A stretch of DNA of 36,918 nucleotides from Aeromonas finlandensis (lineage in GTDB: Bacteria; Pseudomonadota; Gammaproteobacteria; Enterobacterales; Aeromonadaceae), in the NCBI RefSeq assembly GCF_000764645.1, contig NZ_JRGK01000261.1, forward strand, positions 1 through 36,918, read 5' to 3'. Both the position numbers and the translations under genes were made by a program. Below the pieces are notes generated by a model, which saw nothing but the letters and a program-made list of their open reading frames with translations, was not told the origin of the DNA and did no database searches. Positions 14,527 to 22,638 of the stretch are shown one piece after another. The first letter of the stretch is position 1. Each line of letters starts with the position of its first letter.

Positions 14527-16290
14527 TCAATGGTGCTGACAGAGGCGGCGCAGGGCATCGGGCCCCACCGGCTCCTCGGCGAGCAGCGGCACCACGGCGT
14601 AGCGGCGGGCGTGTTGCTGCTCGACCGCTTCGATATGAGGCAACTGGCGCTCGGCCCGCAGTTGCAGCAGCGGCGAGCTGACCGCGGCTTGCTGCAGACT
14701 GAGGTTGACCAGCCAGCCCCAGGGCTCGATACCCGCGCGGCGCAGATCGGCCTGCAGATTGGCCGCCTCCTGCACCGGGGTCGGCTCGGGTAGCGTGACG
14801 ATCAGCACCTTGGTCTGTTTGGGGTCCTGCAGCTGCATCATGGGAGTGGTGAAGTGCAGCCCCTTGTTTCCCATCTGACGAGCGATCTCCCTGTGGTAGG
14901 CGCCGGTGGCGTCGAGCAGCAGCAGGGTGTGGCCGGTGGGGGCAGTATCCATCACCACGAAGCGCTTGCCCGCCTCGCGAATGATGCGCGAGAAGGCCTG
15001 AAACACGGCGATCTCCTCGGTACAGGGGGAGCGCAGATCCTCCTCCAGCAGTGCCCGCCCCTGTTCGTCCAGCGCAGCCCCCTTGGTGGCCAGCACCTGG
15101 GCGCGGTAACGCTCGGTCTCGGCATGGGGGTCGATGCGACTCACCTCAAGATGGGGCAAGCTACCTGCCAGCGTCTCGCTCAGGTGCGCAGCGGGATCCG
15201 AGGTGGTGAGGTGCACCGGCAGGCCGCGACTGGCCAGCTCCACCGCCACGGCAGCCGCCAGCGTAGTTTTGCCCACCCCGCCCTTGCCCATCAGCATGAT
15301 GAGGCCATGACCGTCGGCGGCCAGCTCGTCCACCAGCGAACTCAACTCGGGCTGGGCTTGCTTGACAGTGGACTGTACTGTCGGGGATTGAGCGGCTGTT
15401 CCCTGTGGTTGCAGCAGCTGGCGCAGGCTCTCGACGCCCACCAGATTGGTGGCCAGCAGCGGGATATGATCCTGCGCCAGCCCCTTGATCCCCTGCGGCA
15501 TATCGGCAAGAGCCAGCTGTTCGCGCTGCCAGAGGGCCTGCGCCAGCCCGTCACCGGCGATGGCATCCTCAGGGAAGAGGCCATTGATCACCAGTTGCTG
15601 GTTCAGCAAGCCGATGGCGGCCAGCTCCTCATGGGTGCGGGCCACTTCACGCAGAGTGGAGTGCTGGGCTCGTGCCACCAGCACCAAGCGGGTGCGGGCC
15701 GCATCGGCCAAGGCGGCGACCGCCTCGGCATACTGGCTGCGCTGTTTCTCCAGCCCCGCCAGCGGGCCGAGGCAGGAGGCATCCCCCTTGCCCTGTTCCA
15801 GAAATTCGCTCCAGGCGCCCGGCAGTTGCAGCAGCCGGATGGTGTGGCCGGTTGGGGCCGTATCAAAGACGATATGGTCATACTCGGCCAGCAGCGTTTG
15901 GTCAGTCAGCAGCGCGGTGAATTCGTCAAAGGCTGCGATCTCGGTGGTGCAGGCGCCGGAGAGCTGCTCCTCAATGCTGCGCACCACGCTCTCGGGCAAC
16001 TTGCCGCGCACCGGCCCGACGATCCGCTCCCGATAGGCTTTGGCCGCTGCGGGGGGATCTATCTCCAGCGCCGACAAACCGGGCACGGCGGCGATGGCGG
16101 TGACGCGATTGCCGATCTCGGTGGCAAACACCTGGCCCACGTTGGAGGCAGGATCGGTGCTCACCAGCAGCACCCGCTTGCCGGTATCACACAGCGCCAC
16201 CGCACTGGCGCAGGCCAGCGAGGTCTTGCCCACCCCGCCCTTGCCGGTGAAGAAGAGAAACGGCGGTGGATTGGTCAGAAAATGGTACAT
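14527..16290 (-). CDS. arsA: Arsenical pump-driving ATPase
   Basis: The catalytic subunit of the arsenite pump: it binds As(III)/Sb(III) and hydrolyses ATP. The 587 residues form two homologous halves, each with a deviant Walker A (FTGKGGVGKTS near 14-24, MGKGGVGKTT near 334-343) and the signal-transduction motif DTAPTGHT (two copies). The three metal-binding cysteines of the R773 enzyme are present as Cys114 (GACTTEIAAFDEF), Cys173 (GDASCLGPLAG) and Cys423 (SPCTEEIAVF). All catalytic elements look intact. The start ATG 16290 follows GGGAGAGG. It lies 27 bases after arsD, its metallochaperone. Confidence 0.97.
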   Translation of the reverse strand: MYHFLTNPPPFLFFTGKGGVGKTSLACASAVALCDTGKRVLLVSTDPASNVGQVFATEIGNRVTAIAAVPGLSALEIDPPAAAKAYRERIVGPVRGKLPESVVRSIEEQLSGACTTEIAAFDEFTALLTDQTLLAEYDHIVFDTAPTGHTIRLLQLPGAWSEFLEQGKGDASCLGPLAGLEKQRSQYAEAVAALADAARTRLVLVARAQHSTLREVARTHEELAAIGLLNQQLVINGLFPEDAIAGDGLAQALWQREQLALADMPQGIKGLAQDHIPLLATNLVGVESLRQLLQPQGTAAQSPTVQSTVKQAQPELSSLVDELAADGHGLIMLMGKGGVGKTTLAAAVAVELASRGLPVHLTTSDPAAHLSETLAGSLPHLEVSRIDPHAETERYRAQVLATKGAALDEQGRALLEEDLRSPCTEEIAVFQAFSRIIREAGKRFVVMDTAPTGHTLLLLDATGAYHREIARQMGNKGLHFTTPMMQLQDPKQTKVLIVTLPEPTPVQEAANLQADLRRAGIEPWGWLVNLSLQQAAVSSPLLQLRAERQLPHIEAVEQQHARRYAVVPLLAEEPVGPDALRRLCQHH

Positions 16291-16317
16291 AGCCTCTCCC
16301 GAATGGTGCGTCGCGCC

Positions 16318-16686
16318 TTAGCAGCAACCGCTGCCGGAGCAGCAGCCGCCCTTGACGATCCCCTTGATGGCCACTTGCGGCGCAGGCAACCCGGCATAAC
16401 GGGCCAGTTCGCTGCGACTCGGATAGCGGCCGGTCAACACCACCTGCCCCTCCACCAGCACCAGCGGCAACCCCTCCTCCCCGGCGTGGGTCAGAAAGGC
16501 GCAAACGGCCGGGGTCTCGGCAAATTGCATCGGCTGCTGGGCCAGATTGAAACGCTCGATGGCAACCCCCTGCTCCTTGGCCCAGGCAAGGTCGGCAGCA
16601 AAGGTGACCAGCGCCTGATCAACCTCGGTACCGCAGACACCGCTGGAGCAGCAGAGGGCGGGATCAAAAACCTGAATGGCTGACAT
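16318..16686 (-). CDS. arsD: Arsenite metallochaperone and weak co-repressor ArsD
   Basis: Carries As(III) from glutathione to ArsA and raises pump affinity. The 122-residue protein (R773: 120) has the Cys12-Cys13-Cys18 metal site (CCSSGVC), needed for transfer to ArsA, and two C-terminal vicinal cysteine pairs in GGCCSGSGCC. ATG 16686 follows a strong AGGAG; earlier in-frame ATGs belong to the overlapping arsR frame region and lack homology. Only four bases separate it from the arsR stop, so translation is probably coupled. Confidence 0.95.
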   Translation of the reverse strand: MSAIQVFDPALCCSSGVCGTEVDQALVTFAADLAWAKEQGVAIERFNLAQQPMQFAETPAVCAFLTHAGEEGLPLVLVEGQVVLTGRYPSRSELARYAGLPAPQVAIKGIVKGGCCSGSGCC

Positions 16687-16690
16687 GGTT

Positions 16691-17059
16691 TTACTCCTTG
16701 GTGCAGCAGGGCTGCGCAGGCAGAACATGGGGGGAGCAGGCTGACTCGGCACGCATCACGCCGCACGCCTCGGGATGACCGGCGCAGCACTCCTCGGTGA
16801 GGTAGGCGATCACATCCAGCATCAAGGGGATATTGGCGCGGTAGCGCAGAAAGCGCCCCTCCTGCGCCACCGACAGCAGACCGGCGTTAAGCATCGCCTT
16901 GAGGTGAAACGAGAGGGTGTTGGGGGCAATATCGAGCTCGCTGGCCAGTTCACCGGCGACCCGCCCCTCCAGCCCCGCCTTGACCAGCAGCCGCCACACA
17001 TCGAGCCGGATGCCGGATGCCAGCGATTCAAAGACCTTGGTGGCCGTCTCTTTGTTCAT
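16691..17059 (-). CDS. arsR: Arsenic-responsive repressor ArsR, C-terminal cysteine type
   Basis: A winged-helix ArsR/SmtB repressor that leaves DNA when As(III) binds. The 122 residues have the recognition helix region ELDIAPNTLSFHLKAMLNAGLLS. The classical ELCVCDL metal site in helix 3 is absent: the equivalent segment is VAGELASELDI. Instead cysteines cluster at the C-terminus: Cys91, Cys92, Cys99 (EECCAGHPEAC), and further Cys108, Cys118 and Cys119. This arrangement matches the Acidithiobacillus ArsR type, which senses arsenite with a C-terminal Cys pair plus a third Cys. GAGGGG precedes ATG 17059. It is the first gene of the operon, behind an inverted repeat. Confidence 0.95.
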   Translation of the reverse strand: MNKETATKVFESLASGIRLDVWRLLVKAGLEGRVAGELASELDIAPNTLSFHLKAMLNAGLLSVAQEGRFLRYRANIPLMLDVIAYLTEECCAGHPEACGVMRAESACSPHVLPAQPCCTKE

Positions 17060-17083
17060 AGTTGCCCCTCATTGGATGCTCTT

Positions 17084-17115
17084 TCATTTCAACTATACAA
17101 GAATTATTGAAATGA
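17084..17115. promoter_or_regulatory. Inverted-repeat ArsR operator candidate
   Basis: TCATTTCAA (17084-17092) and TTGAAATGA (17107-17115) are perfect 9-base arms separated by 14 bases. The repeat starts 25 bases upstream of the arsR start codon, the expected location for autoregulation. Confidence 0.65.
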
Positions 17116-17199
17116 TCAATTTGCAGACACCCTTTTCGCCATGATGCGAAGGCAGAGCAAAAGGATCGGGAGGAGAAGCCGGGCAGATATTGCTGCGGG

Positions 17200-17233
17200 G
17201 GAAACAAAGACGCCCTCCGGCAGGGAGGGCGTC
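17200..17233 (-). terminator. Rho-independent terminator of the META-domain gene
   Basis: GACGCCCTCC (17209-17218) and GGAGGGCGTC (17224-17233) pair around five bases; on the minus strand TTTGTTTC follows. Confidence 0.85.
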
Positions 17234-17256
17234 AGCCAAGGGTCTGCAACAGACTC

Positions 17257-17655
17257 TTACTTGCTAGCAGGAACAGCGTTGAAGGTGAGCAGGGCTGCCT
17301 TGTTGGCATCGCTCAGGGTCAGCTGGTTGCCGCTGATGGAGTAGGTGGCCACCTTCTCCAGCTTTTGCAGGTACTCCATCTCTTTGTTCATCTCATCGCC
17401 GATGCACATCATGCGGGTGGCCCCCATGGCGCCCAGCGTCAAGACACCGTCGCCCTGCTGGGTGATGCCGCCAAAATAGCGATTGCAGCCGCCCTTGCCC
17501 GCCACCTTGCCATCGACAACTTGCAGGGTGAAGGTATCGCCGGTGGCGCCTTGCAGCTGCCAGCTGGATGCTTGCAGTTGAGCCATGCTGGAACCGGTTG
17601 CCATTGCGCAGCCTCCCAGTGCCAGCGCAGCCAGCAGAGTCAGTTTCTTGTTCAT
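17257..17655 (-). CDS. META domain (HslJ-like) lipoprotein
   Basis: 132 residues beginning with a signal ending in ALGGC, a lipobox with Cys16, so a lipidated envelope protein. The rest is a META domain, as in E. coli HslJ: SSWQLQGATGDTFTLQVVDGKVAGKGGCNRYFGGI, then ATRMMCIGDEMNKEMEYLQKLEKVATYSISGNQLTL. Family members have been linked to heat-shock response, novobiocin resistance and motility, but no biochemical reaction is known. Two cysteines (GGCNRYFG and RMMCIG) may form a disulphide. AGAGGTG precedes ATG 17655. Monocistronic. Confidence 0.85.
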   Translation of the reverse strand: MNKKLTLLAALALGGCAMATGSSMAQLQASSWQLQGATGDTFTLQVVDGKVAGKGGCNRYFGGITQQGDGVLTLGAMGATRMMCIGDEMNKEMEYLQKLEKVATYSISGNQLTLSDANKAALLTFNAVPASK

Positions 17656-17812
17656 GGATTCACCTCTTAATGATTAGAGCCATCAATACGGCAGCCTGTT
17701 TATCATGGTCAGGGCGCACACCAAAGGATTTTATTGTGATCAAGCGTCACTTTACTCCCAACTGGCATGTGCCATGCTTAGGCTCAGTTCCGGACCCAGG
17801 GAGGGGAAACGA

Positions 17813-18292
17813 ATGGTCAAATCGCTCATCATCACACTGCTTGCATCCTGCGCCAGCATGGCCGTACAGGCCGCCGACTGGGCAGTGGTTCAGCCGCAAT
17901 CCAACCCGTCACTCTATGTCAAAAGTTACTCGGGTGTGCTGCTCAACGGCCATAGCCATCACAGCGACAGTTTTGATCTCTGGCTGGTCAATAGCGGCTA
18001 TCAATATCCGGTGGTGGATGATGTGACGCTCTTTATGGAAGCGGGCCCGGCGGTGGCAGATCAGAATCGTCAATCGGGCTTCAACATGAGCTCGGGGGTG
18101 CGCTACCAACTCTCGCCATCCCTCAAGATTGGTAGCCAGATCAAACATCTCGAACTCAATCAGGGCAGCACCTTGCTGGAGCTCAACTCCAGCCTGCTGC
18201 TGACCCCCAGACTCTCCCTCACCGCCAACTATGGCGTCAGCGCCTTCACAGCCGATCAGGCGCTGAGTCTGGGAGTCGGTTTCAACTTCTGA
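17813..18292 (+). CDS. Exported small beta-rich protein of unknown function
   Basis: 159 residues with a cleavable Sec signal (MVKSLIITLLASCASMAVQA, cleavage after VQA). The mature part alternates polar and hydrophobic residues in short strands (TLFMEAGPAV, GVRYQLSPSLKIGSQIKHLELN, LELNSSLLLTPRLSLTANYGVSA) and ends in Phe (SLGVGFNF), the usual last residue of an outer-membrane beta barrel. This suggests a small eight-stranded porin-like barrel, but I do not recognise the family and a soluble periplasmic role remains possible. The strong GGAGGGG before ATG 17813 fixes the start. It ends three bases before the convergent RraA-family gene. Confidence 0.8.
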   Translation: MVKSLIITLLASCASMAVQAADWAVVQPQSNPSLYVKSYSGVLLNGHSHHSDSFDLWLVNSGYQYPVVDDVTLFMEAGPAVADQNRQSGFNMSSGVRYQLSPSLKIGSQIKHLELNQGSTLLELNSSLLLTPRLSLTANYGVSAFTADQALSLGVGFNF

Positions 18293-18295
18293 TGC

Positions 18296-18775
18296 TCACA
18301 GCAACGGCGTAGCGCTCACCACCACGCCGTTGCGATCCGCATAAACGTAATCCCCTTCGTGGATGGTCACGCCAGCAAAGCTGACCACAGCCCCCAGCGA
18401 TCCCAACCCCCGTTTCTCGGTCTTGACCGGACAGGCCGCCAACGCCTTGACCCCGAGAGCCAGAGTCGCCAACGTGCCCACATCCCGCGCCGCGCCGTGG
18501 ATCAGGATCCCCTCCCACCCCTGCTCCACTGCCTTGATGGCCAGTTGATCGCCAAGCAGCGCCCGGCGCAGCGAACCGCCACCATCGATCACCATCACCT
18601 TGCCGTGACCGGGACGAGTCACCAGATCCCGCACCAGACTGTTGTCTTCGTAACAGGAGAGGGTCACGGCACGACCGTAGAAGAGGGCCTTGCCACCAAA
18701 ATCTTGAAAGACGGGATCAGCCACTTGCAACAAGTCGCCGTGCTGATCGCAGAGGTCGGGCAGGAGATCCAGCAT
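18296..18775 (-). CDS. rraA: RraA-family protein (ribonuclease E activity regulator)
   Basis: Similar to E. coli RraA (161 residues), which binds RNase E and lowers its activity. The 159 residues show the RraA/dimethylmenaquinone methyltransferase-like fold: FQDFGGKALFYGRAVTL, SLVRDLVTRPGHGKVMVIDGGGSLRRALLG, WEGILIHGAARDV, FAGVTIHEGDYVYADRNGVV. The GGG(S)xRRALLG and R-D-V positions are shared with both RraA and the 4-hydroxy-4-methyl-2-oxoglutarate aldolases, so an enzymatic role for this copy cannot be excluded. GGA precedes ATG 18775. Aeromonas may carry more than one RraA paralogue. Confidence 0.8.
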   Translation of the reverse strand: MLDLLPDLCDQHGDLLQVADPVFQDFGGKALFYGRAVTLSCYEDNSLVRDLVTRPGHGKVMVIDGGGSLRRALLGDQLAIKAVEQGWEGILIHGAARDVGTLATLALGVKALAACPVKTEKRGLGSLGAVVSFAGVTIHEGDYVYADRNGVVVSATPLL

Positions 18776-18817
18776 GATTTGATTCCTTTCAGATGCATGA
18801 AGACGATCATTCTTTCA

Positions 18818-19225
18818 TCAGGCGGTAATTCTGGCAATCCAGAAGGATTCAATATTACCCAGACAAACTGCTGATTTATCAATCAATACTGATACCAGCC
18901 AAAGCCGCCCCCCTTCAACCCAGTAAAACGCATTCTGGCCAAAGCGGGCAGCGATTCGACGGGCCTGTGGCAGGGAGAGCGCCACCGCCAGCGATGACTC
19001 CTGCCAGCGTTCGTCGCGGTCAGATCCCCAAAACGGGCCGACTATAGCCACCTGCAAATCCACGGTCAGATGGCGCCGAAGAGCCCGATCCCGGCGCCAA
19101 TTGCGACGCTCACTGACTCGCTGGCTGGCGGGGTTCCAGGCGGTGATGATGGCAAAGGCAGGCCAGTCAGGTGGCTCAAATGGCGCGATGAAGCAGATAT
19201 TTTTGTAGTTTTCCCACAAAATCAT
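18818..19225 (-). CDS. DUF3293 family protein
   Basis: 135 residues from ATG 19225; a GTG at 19234 would add three more. The sequence matches the DUF3293 pattern: an aromatic N-terminal part, FAIITAWNPASQRVSERRNWRRDRALRRHL, then GPFWGSDRDERWQESSLAVALSLPQARRIAARFGQNAFYWVEGGRLWLV. The function is unknown. It has no signal peptide. No clear Shine-Dalgarno precedes either start. It runs divergently from arcA. Confidence 0.75.
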   Translation of the reverse strand: MILWENYKNICFIAPFEPPDWPAFAIITAWNPASQRVSERRNWRRDRALRRHLTVDLQVAIVGPFWGSDRDERWQESSLAVALSLPQARRIAARFGQNAFYWVEGGRLWLVSVLIDKSAVCLGNIESFWIARITA

Positions 19226-19621
19226 GTCAATCACATGTTACATTCCATTACATTTTATAGGGGCGAAAATGGGGTTCAGGCCAAGTATGATGCAGCTGTG
19301 CCAGGGTTTGACCTATATCAAAACAGAGTTAAAAAGTTGCTATCTGACGGCAAAGAGTGTTGTTATGCTCCTGTTAACTGATAAAATGCGGCCACTTTCG
19401 TAAGGGACGACCTTTCCAGGTTCTACTCGACCAGATTTGTCTGGAGCCTATAAGTGGCACAGGGATACTTGCCGGTACTGATGCCTAATTCGCGATATTC
19501 CGACCTGACGCTCATACCCAGGATGACGTAATAAATTTTCAGGATCAGTCAGGAAATCGGTTTGAAACGCCAAAGAGTGTTAAATTTAAGATAATTAACT
19601 GATAAGAATCTGGGAATACTC
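19226..19621. other. arcA upstream region
   Basis: About 390 bases without a supportable gene. It holds the FNR-like box at 19308-19321 and a good -10 hexamer TATGCT (19364-19369), implying a 5' leader of roughly 245 bases. An AT-rich stretch directly precedes the gene. Confidence 0.55.
19308..19321 (+). promoter_or_regulatory. FNR-like box upstream of arcA
   Basis: TTGAC-CTAT-ATCAA differs from the FNR consensus TTGAT-N4-ATCAA at one position. If transcription starts near 19376, as the TATGCT at 19364-19369 suggests, the box is centred near -61.5, a classical activator position. E. coli arcA is also FNR-activated. Confidence 0.6.
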
Positions 19622-20341
19622 ATGCAAACACCACACATTCTGATCGTCGAAGACGAGCTGGTCACACGCAATACCCTGAAAAGCATTTTTGAAGCGGAAG
19701 GCTACATCGTGCTCGAGGCCAACAACGGCGATGAGATGCATCAAGCCCTCACTTCCCACACCATCAATCTGGTGATCATGGACATCAACCTGCCGGGCAA
19801 GAATGGCCTGTTGCTGGCCCGTGAACTGCGTGAGAACGACAACATCGCCCTGATGTTCCTGACTGGTCGTGACAACGAAGTGGACAAGATCCTGGGTCTG
19901 GAGATCGGTGCCGATGATTACATCACCAAGCCGTTCAACCCCCGTGAACTGACCATCCGTGCCCGCAACCTGCTGAGCCGCACCATGAACGTGGCTGCCG
20001 GTGGCGAAGAGAAGAAGCTGGTTGAACGCTACCTGTTCAACGGCTGGGCGCTGGATATCAACAGCCGCGCACTGGTCAGCCCGACTGGCGACATGTTCAA
20101 GCTGCCGCGCTCCGAGTTCCGCGCCATGCTGCACTTCTGCGAAAACCCGGGCCAGATCCAGACCCGTGCCGAGCTGCTGAAAAAGATGACCGGCCGTGAG
20201 CTCAAGCCCCACGACCGTACTGTCGATGTGACCATCCGTCGCATTCGCAAGCACTTCGAAAGCGTCAACGACACCCCGGAGATCATCGCCACCATCCACG
20301 GCGAAGGCTACCGTTTCTGTGGTGAGCTGGAGCAGGAATAA
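19622..20341 (+). CDS. arcA: Aerobic respiration control response regulator ArcA
   Basis: The DNA-binding partner of the sensor ArcB; phosphorylated under low oxygen, it represses aerobic metabolism genes. The 239 residues are nearly identical to E. coli ArcA (238): receiver domain with Asp11 and the phospho-acceptor Asp54 ([13 protein letters not shown]), [30 protein letters not shown] with the conserved Lys, and an OmpR/PhoB winged helix ending in [18 protein letters not shown] and [13 protein letters not shown]. The sensor gene arcB is not in the window. Followed by a strong terminator and by cydDC, whose product supports cytochrome bd assembly, itself an ArcA-controlled oxidase in E. coli. 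Confidence 0.98.
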   Translation: MQTPHILIVEDELVTRNTLKSIFEAEGYIVLEANNGDEMHQALTSHTINLVIMDINLPGKNGLLLARELRENDNIALMFLTGRDNEVDKILGLEIGADDYITKPFNPRELTIRARNLLSRTMNVAAGGEEKKLVERYLFNGWALDINSRALVSPTGDMFKLPRSEFRAMLHFCENPGQIQTRAELLKKMTGRELKPHDRTVDVTIRRIRKHFESVNDTPEIIATIHGEGYRFCGELEQE

Positions 20342-20363
20342 GCTCCCGCTACGCTGTTGATCT

Positions 20364-20392
20364 GAAAAGGCGCCTCGGGCGCCTTTTCTGTC
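20364..20392 (+). terminator. Rho-independent terminator of arcA
   Basis: AAAAGGCGCC (20365-20374) and GGCGCCTTTT (20378-20387) pair around TCG, followed by CTGTCT. Confidence 0.9.
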
Positions 20393-20464
20393 TCTACTGT
20401 TTTGCCTTAAAGGCTGAGAAACAGTGAGCGTGACGTCAAACGGCGCACAAGATAGATGAAAAAC

Positions 20465-20500
20465 AAAAAGCCCACTCGCAGGAGTGGGCTTTTTGTTTTG
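20465..20500. terminator. Terminator of the tRNA-Gly transcript (bidirectional)
   Basis: AAAAAGCCCACTC (20465-20477) and GAGTGGGCTTTTT (20482-20494) pair around GCAG; T-runs follow on both strands. On the minus strand it ends the tRNA-Gly pair. Confidence 0.9.
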
Positions 20501-20504
20501 AAGC

Positions 20505-20579
<75 letters not shown>

Positions 20580-20593
20580 CTGGCATCTGAATT

Positions 20594-20667
20594 TGGAGCG
20601 GGTGATGGGAATCGAACCCACGTATGCAGCTTGGGAAGCTACCGTTCTACCATTGAACTACACCCGC
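20594..20667 (-). tRNA. tRNA-Gly (anticodon CCC)
   Basis: 74 bases including the encoded CCA. The acceptor stem GCGGGTG/CACCCGC (read against ATCACCCGC) closes, the anticodon loop is TTCCCAA with CCC in the centre, and the T loop is GGTTCGATTCC. It is the first gene of a two-tRNA transcript. Confidence 0.97.
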
Positions 20668-20679
20668 GTCAGGGCTCCT

Positions 20680-20707
20680 ACTATATGCATTTTGCCGCCA
20701 AGCGCAA
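20680..20707 (-). promoter_or_regulatory. Promoter of the tRNA-Gly pair
   Basis: On the minus strand TTGCGC (20707-20702), a 16-base spacer and TATAGT (20685-20680), followed by a GC-containing discriminator, shortly before the first tRNA. Confidence 0.6.
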
Positions 20708-20868
20708 TGCTGCTCCTGCCATTTTTTTCAATAAATCAATCTGTTCGGACAAGGATTGAGCAGTCGGTTGCTTTTTCCATCAAACATTTTCAACACAGAT
20801 AATTTACAAGGTTGCCAAGGCCAAACGGCAAGGATAGTCTTGCGCCACTCGACGCGAGGATGGTGGTA

Positions 20869-22638
20869 ATGGATAAAAAAACACAAAAACGTCTCTATGG
20901 CTGGTTGCGCAAGCAATCGAGTCACGGTCGCCGCTGGATCACGATATCCATCGCTTTTGGCCTTGGCCAGGGCATTCTTATGGTGGCGCAAGCCTGGCTG
21001 CTGGCAACCCTGTTGCACGGCTTCATCATCGAAGGCTCTACCCCTGAACAATCCATCACACTCTTTATTACCCTGCTGCTGGTGACGCTTGGCAAGGCCG
21101 CGCTGGCCTATGGCCGCGAAGTGGCCAGTTTCAAGGCGGGCAGCGCGGTGCGCCAGACCATCCGCCAGTTGGTGCTCACTCGCTTAAGCCGTCTTGGCCC
21201 CGCCTATATCCAGCGCCGCCCGGCCGGTAGCTGGGCCAGTCTGTTGCTGGAACAGATTGAAAACATGCAGGATTTCTTCTCCCGCTATCTGCCGCAGATG
21301 GCTATCGCCGTTTTTATTCCAGTGGTTATTCTGGTGGCCGTGTTCCCGGTCAACTGGGCGGCGGGCCTGATCCTGCTGGGTACAGCACCCCTCATCCCCA
21401 TCTTTATGATCCTGGTCGGTGTCGGCGCCGCCGATGCCAACCGCCGCAACTTCCAGGCGCTGGCTCGTCTCTCCGGTCACTTCCTCGATCGCCTGAAAGG
21501 GCTGCGCACGCTGCAACTCTTTATGCGTACCCAGGCGGAAGGTGACGCCATCCGCGACGCCTCGGAAGATTTTCGCGAGCGCACCATGGAGGTGCTGCGC
21601 CTGGCATTTTTGAGCACCGCCGTGCTGGAGTTCTTCGCCGCCATCTCGGTGGCGCTGGTTGCCGTCTACTTCGGCTTCTCCTATATCGATCACCTCAACT
21701 TTGGCCATTATGGCGGCAAGGTCACCCTCTTTACCGGTCTGTTCGTGCTGTTTCTCGCCCCCGAGTTCTACGCCCCGCTGCGGGAACTGGGTGCCCACTA
21801 CCACGCCAAGGCGCAGGCCATCGGCGCTGCCGAGCAGCTGCTGGAGTTCCTCGAAGCCGAGGTGAGCGAACCTGCCGCTGGCACGGTCCCCTTCCATGCC
21901 GACAGCCCGGTCAAGGTAGAGGCCAGAGGTCTTGAAGTGCTGAGCGCCGAAGGCAAGGTGCTGGTCGGCCCGATCGATTTCACCCTGGAAGCCGGTTCGC
22001 GCACCGCCCTTATCGGCGTCAGCGGCGCAGGCAAGAGCTCGCTGGTCAACGCCCTGCTCGGCTTTGCCCCCTATCGCGGCGAGCTCAAGGTGAACGGGCA
22101 GGAGCTCGCCACCCTCGACATGACCCAGTGGCGCCTGCAGCTGGGCTGGCTCTCGCAAAACCCGCAGCTGTTCCACGCCTCCTTGCGCGACAACCTGCTG
22201 CTGGCCAAGCCAACGGCCAGCGATGCCGAGCTGGAAGATGCCCTGAAACGGGCGCAGGCGTGGGAATTTGCCATGGAGAAGGGGCTCGACTATCCGGTTG
22301 GCGATCAGGCGGGCGGCCTCTCGGTCGGTCAGGCCCAGCGCCTCGCACTGGCGCGCACCCTGCTCAAATCGACCCAACTGATGGTGCTGGACGAACCGAC
22401 CGCCAGTCTGGATCGCCACTCCGAGCGCGCCATCATGACCACCCTTGAGCAGGTGATGGCTGGCCAGACCCTGCTGATGATCACCCACCGCCTCGACCAG
22501 CTTACCAAGATGGACAAGATCCTGGTGCTGGCGCGCGGCCAACTGGTGGAGCAAGGCAGCTTCCAGCAACTTAGTTCTGGGCAGGGGCCTTTTGCCCGTC
22601 TGCTCTCCCAACGTTCCGGAGGTTCTCTCGATGAGTGA
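20869..22638 (+). CDS. cydD: Cysteine/glutathione ABC exporter subunit CydD
   Basis: Half of the CydDC heterodimer, which exports cysteine and glutathione to the periplasm and is needed for assembly of cytochrome bd and c-type cytochromes. 589 residues (E. coli 588): an N-terminal six-helix membrane domain (KPAGSW-like RPAGSWASLLLEQIENM, FPVNWAAGLILLGTAPLIPIFMILVGVGAADANRRNF), then the ATPase with Walker A GVSGAGKSS, signature LSVGQAQR and Walker B LMVLDEPTAS. ATG 20869 is chosen because GAGGA ends eight bases before it and the E. coli N-terminus begins here; an ATG at 20812 adds 19 residues. It overlaps cydC by eight bases. Confidence 0.97.
   Translation: MDKKTQKRLYGWLRKQSSHGRRWITISIAFGLGQGILMVAQAWLLATLLHGFIIEGSTPEQSITLFITLLLVTLGKAALAYGREVASFKAGSAVRQTIRQLVLTRLSRLGPAYIQRRPAGSWASLLLEQIENMQDFFSRYLPQMAIAVFIPVVILVAVFPVNWAAGLILLGTAPLIPIFMILVGVGAADANRRNFQALARLSGHFLDRLKGLRTLQLFMRTQAEGDAIRDASEDFRERTMEVLRLAFLSTAVLEFFAAISVALVAVYFGFSYIDHLNFGHYGGKVTLFTGLFVLFLAPEFYAPLRELGAHYHAKAQAIGAAEQLLEFLEAEVSEPAAGTVPFHADSPVKVEARGLEVLSAEGKVLVGPIDFTLEAGSRTALIGVSGAGKSSLVNALLGFAPYRGELKVNGQELATLDMTQWRLQLGWLSQNPQLFHASLRDNLLLAKPTASDAELEDALKRAQAWEFAMEKGLDYPVGDQAGGLSVGQAQRLALARTLLKSTQLMVLDEPTASLDRHSERAIMTTLEQVMAGQTLLMITHRLDQLTKMDKILVLARGQLVEQGSFQQLSSGQGPFARLLSQRSGGSLDE

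Noticed and set aside
14854..16683. 609-residue open frame opposite arsA and arsD
   Set aside because: It covers two genes whose catalytic and metal-binding residues are all intact; antisense by-product of high GC.
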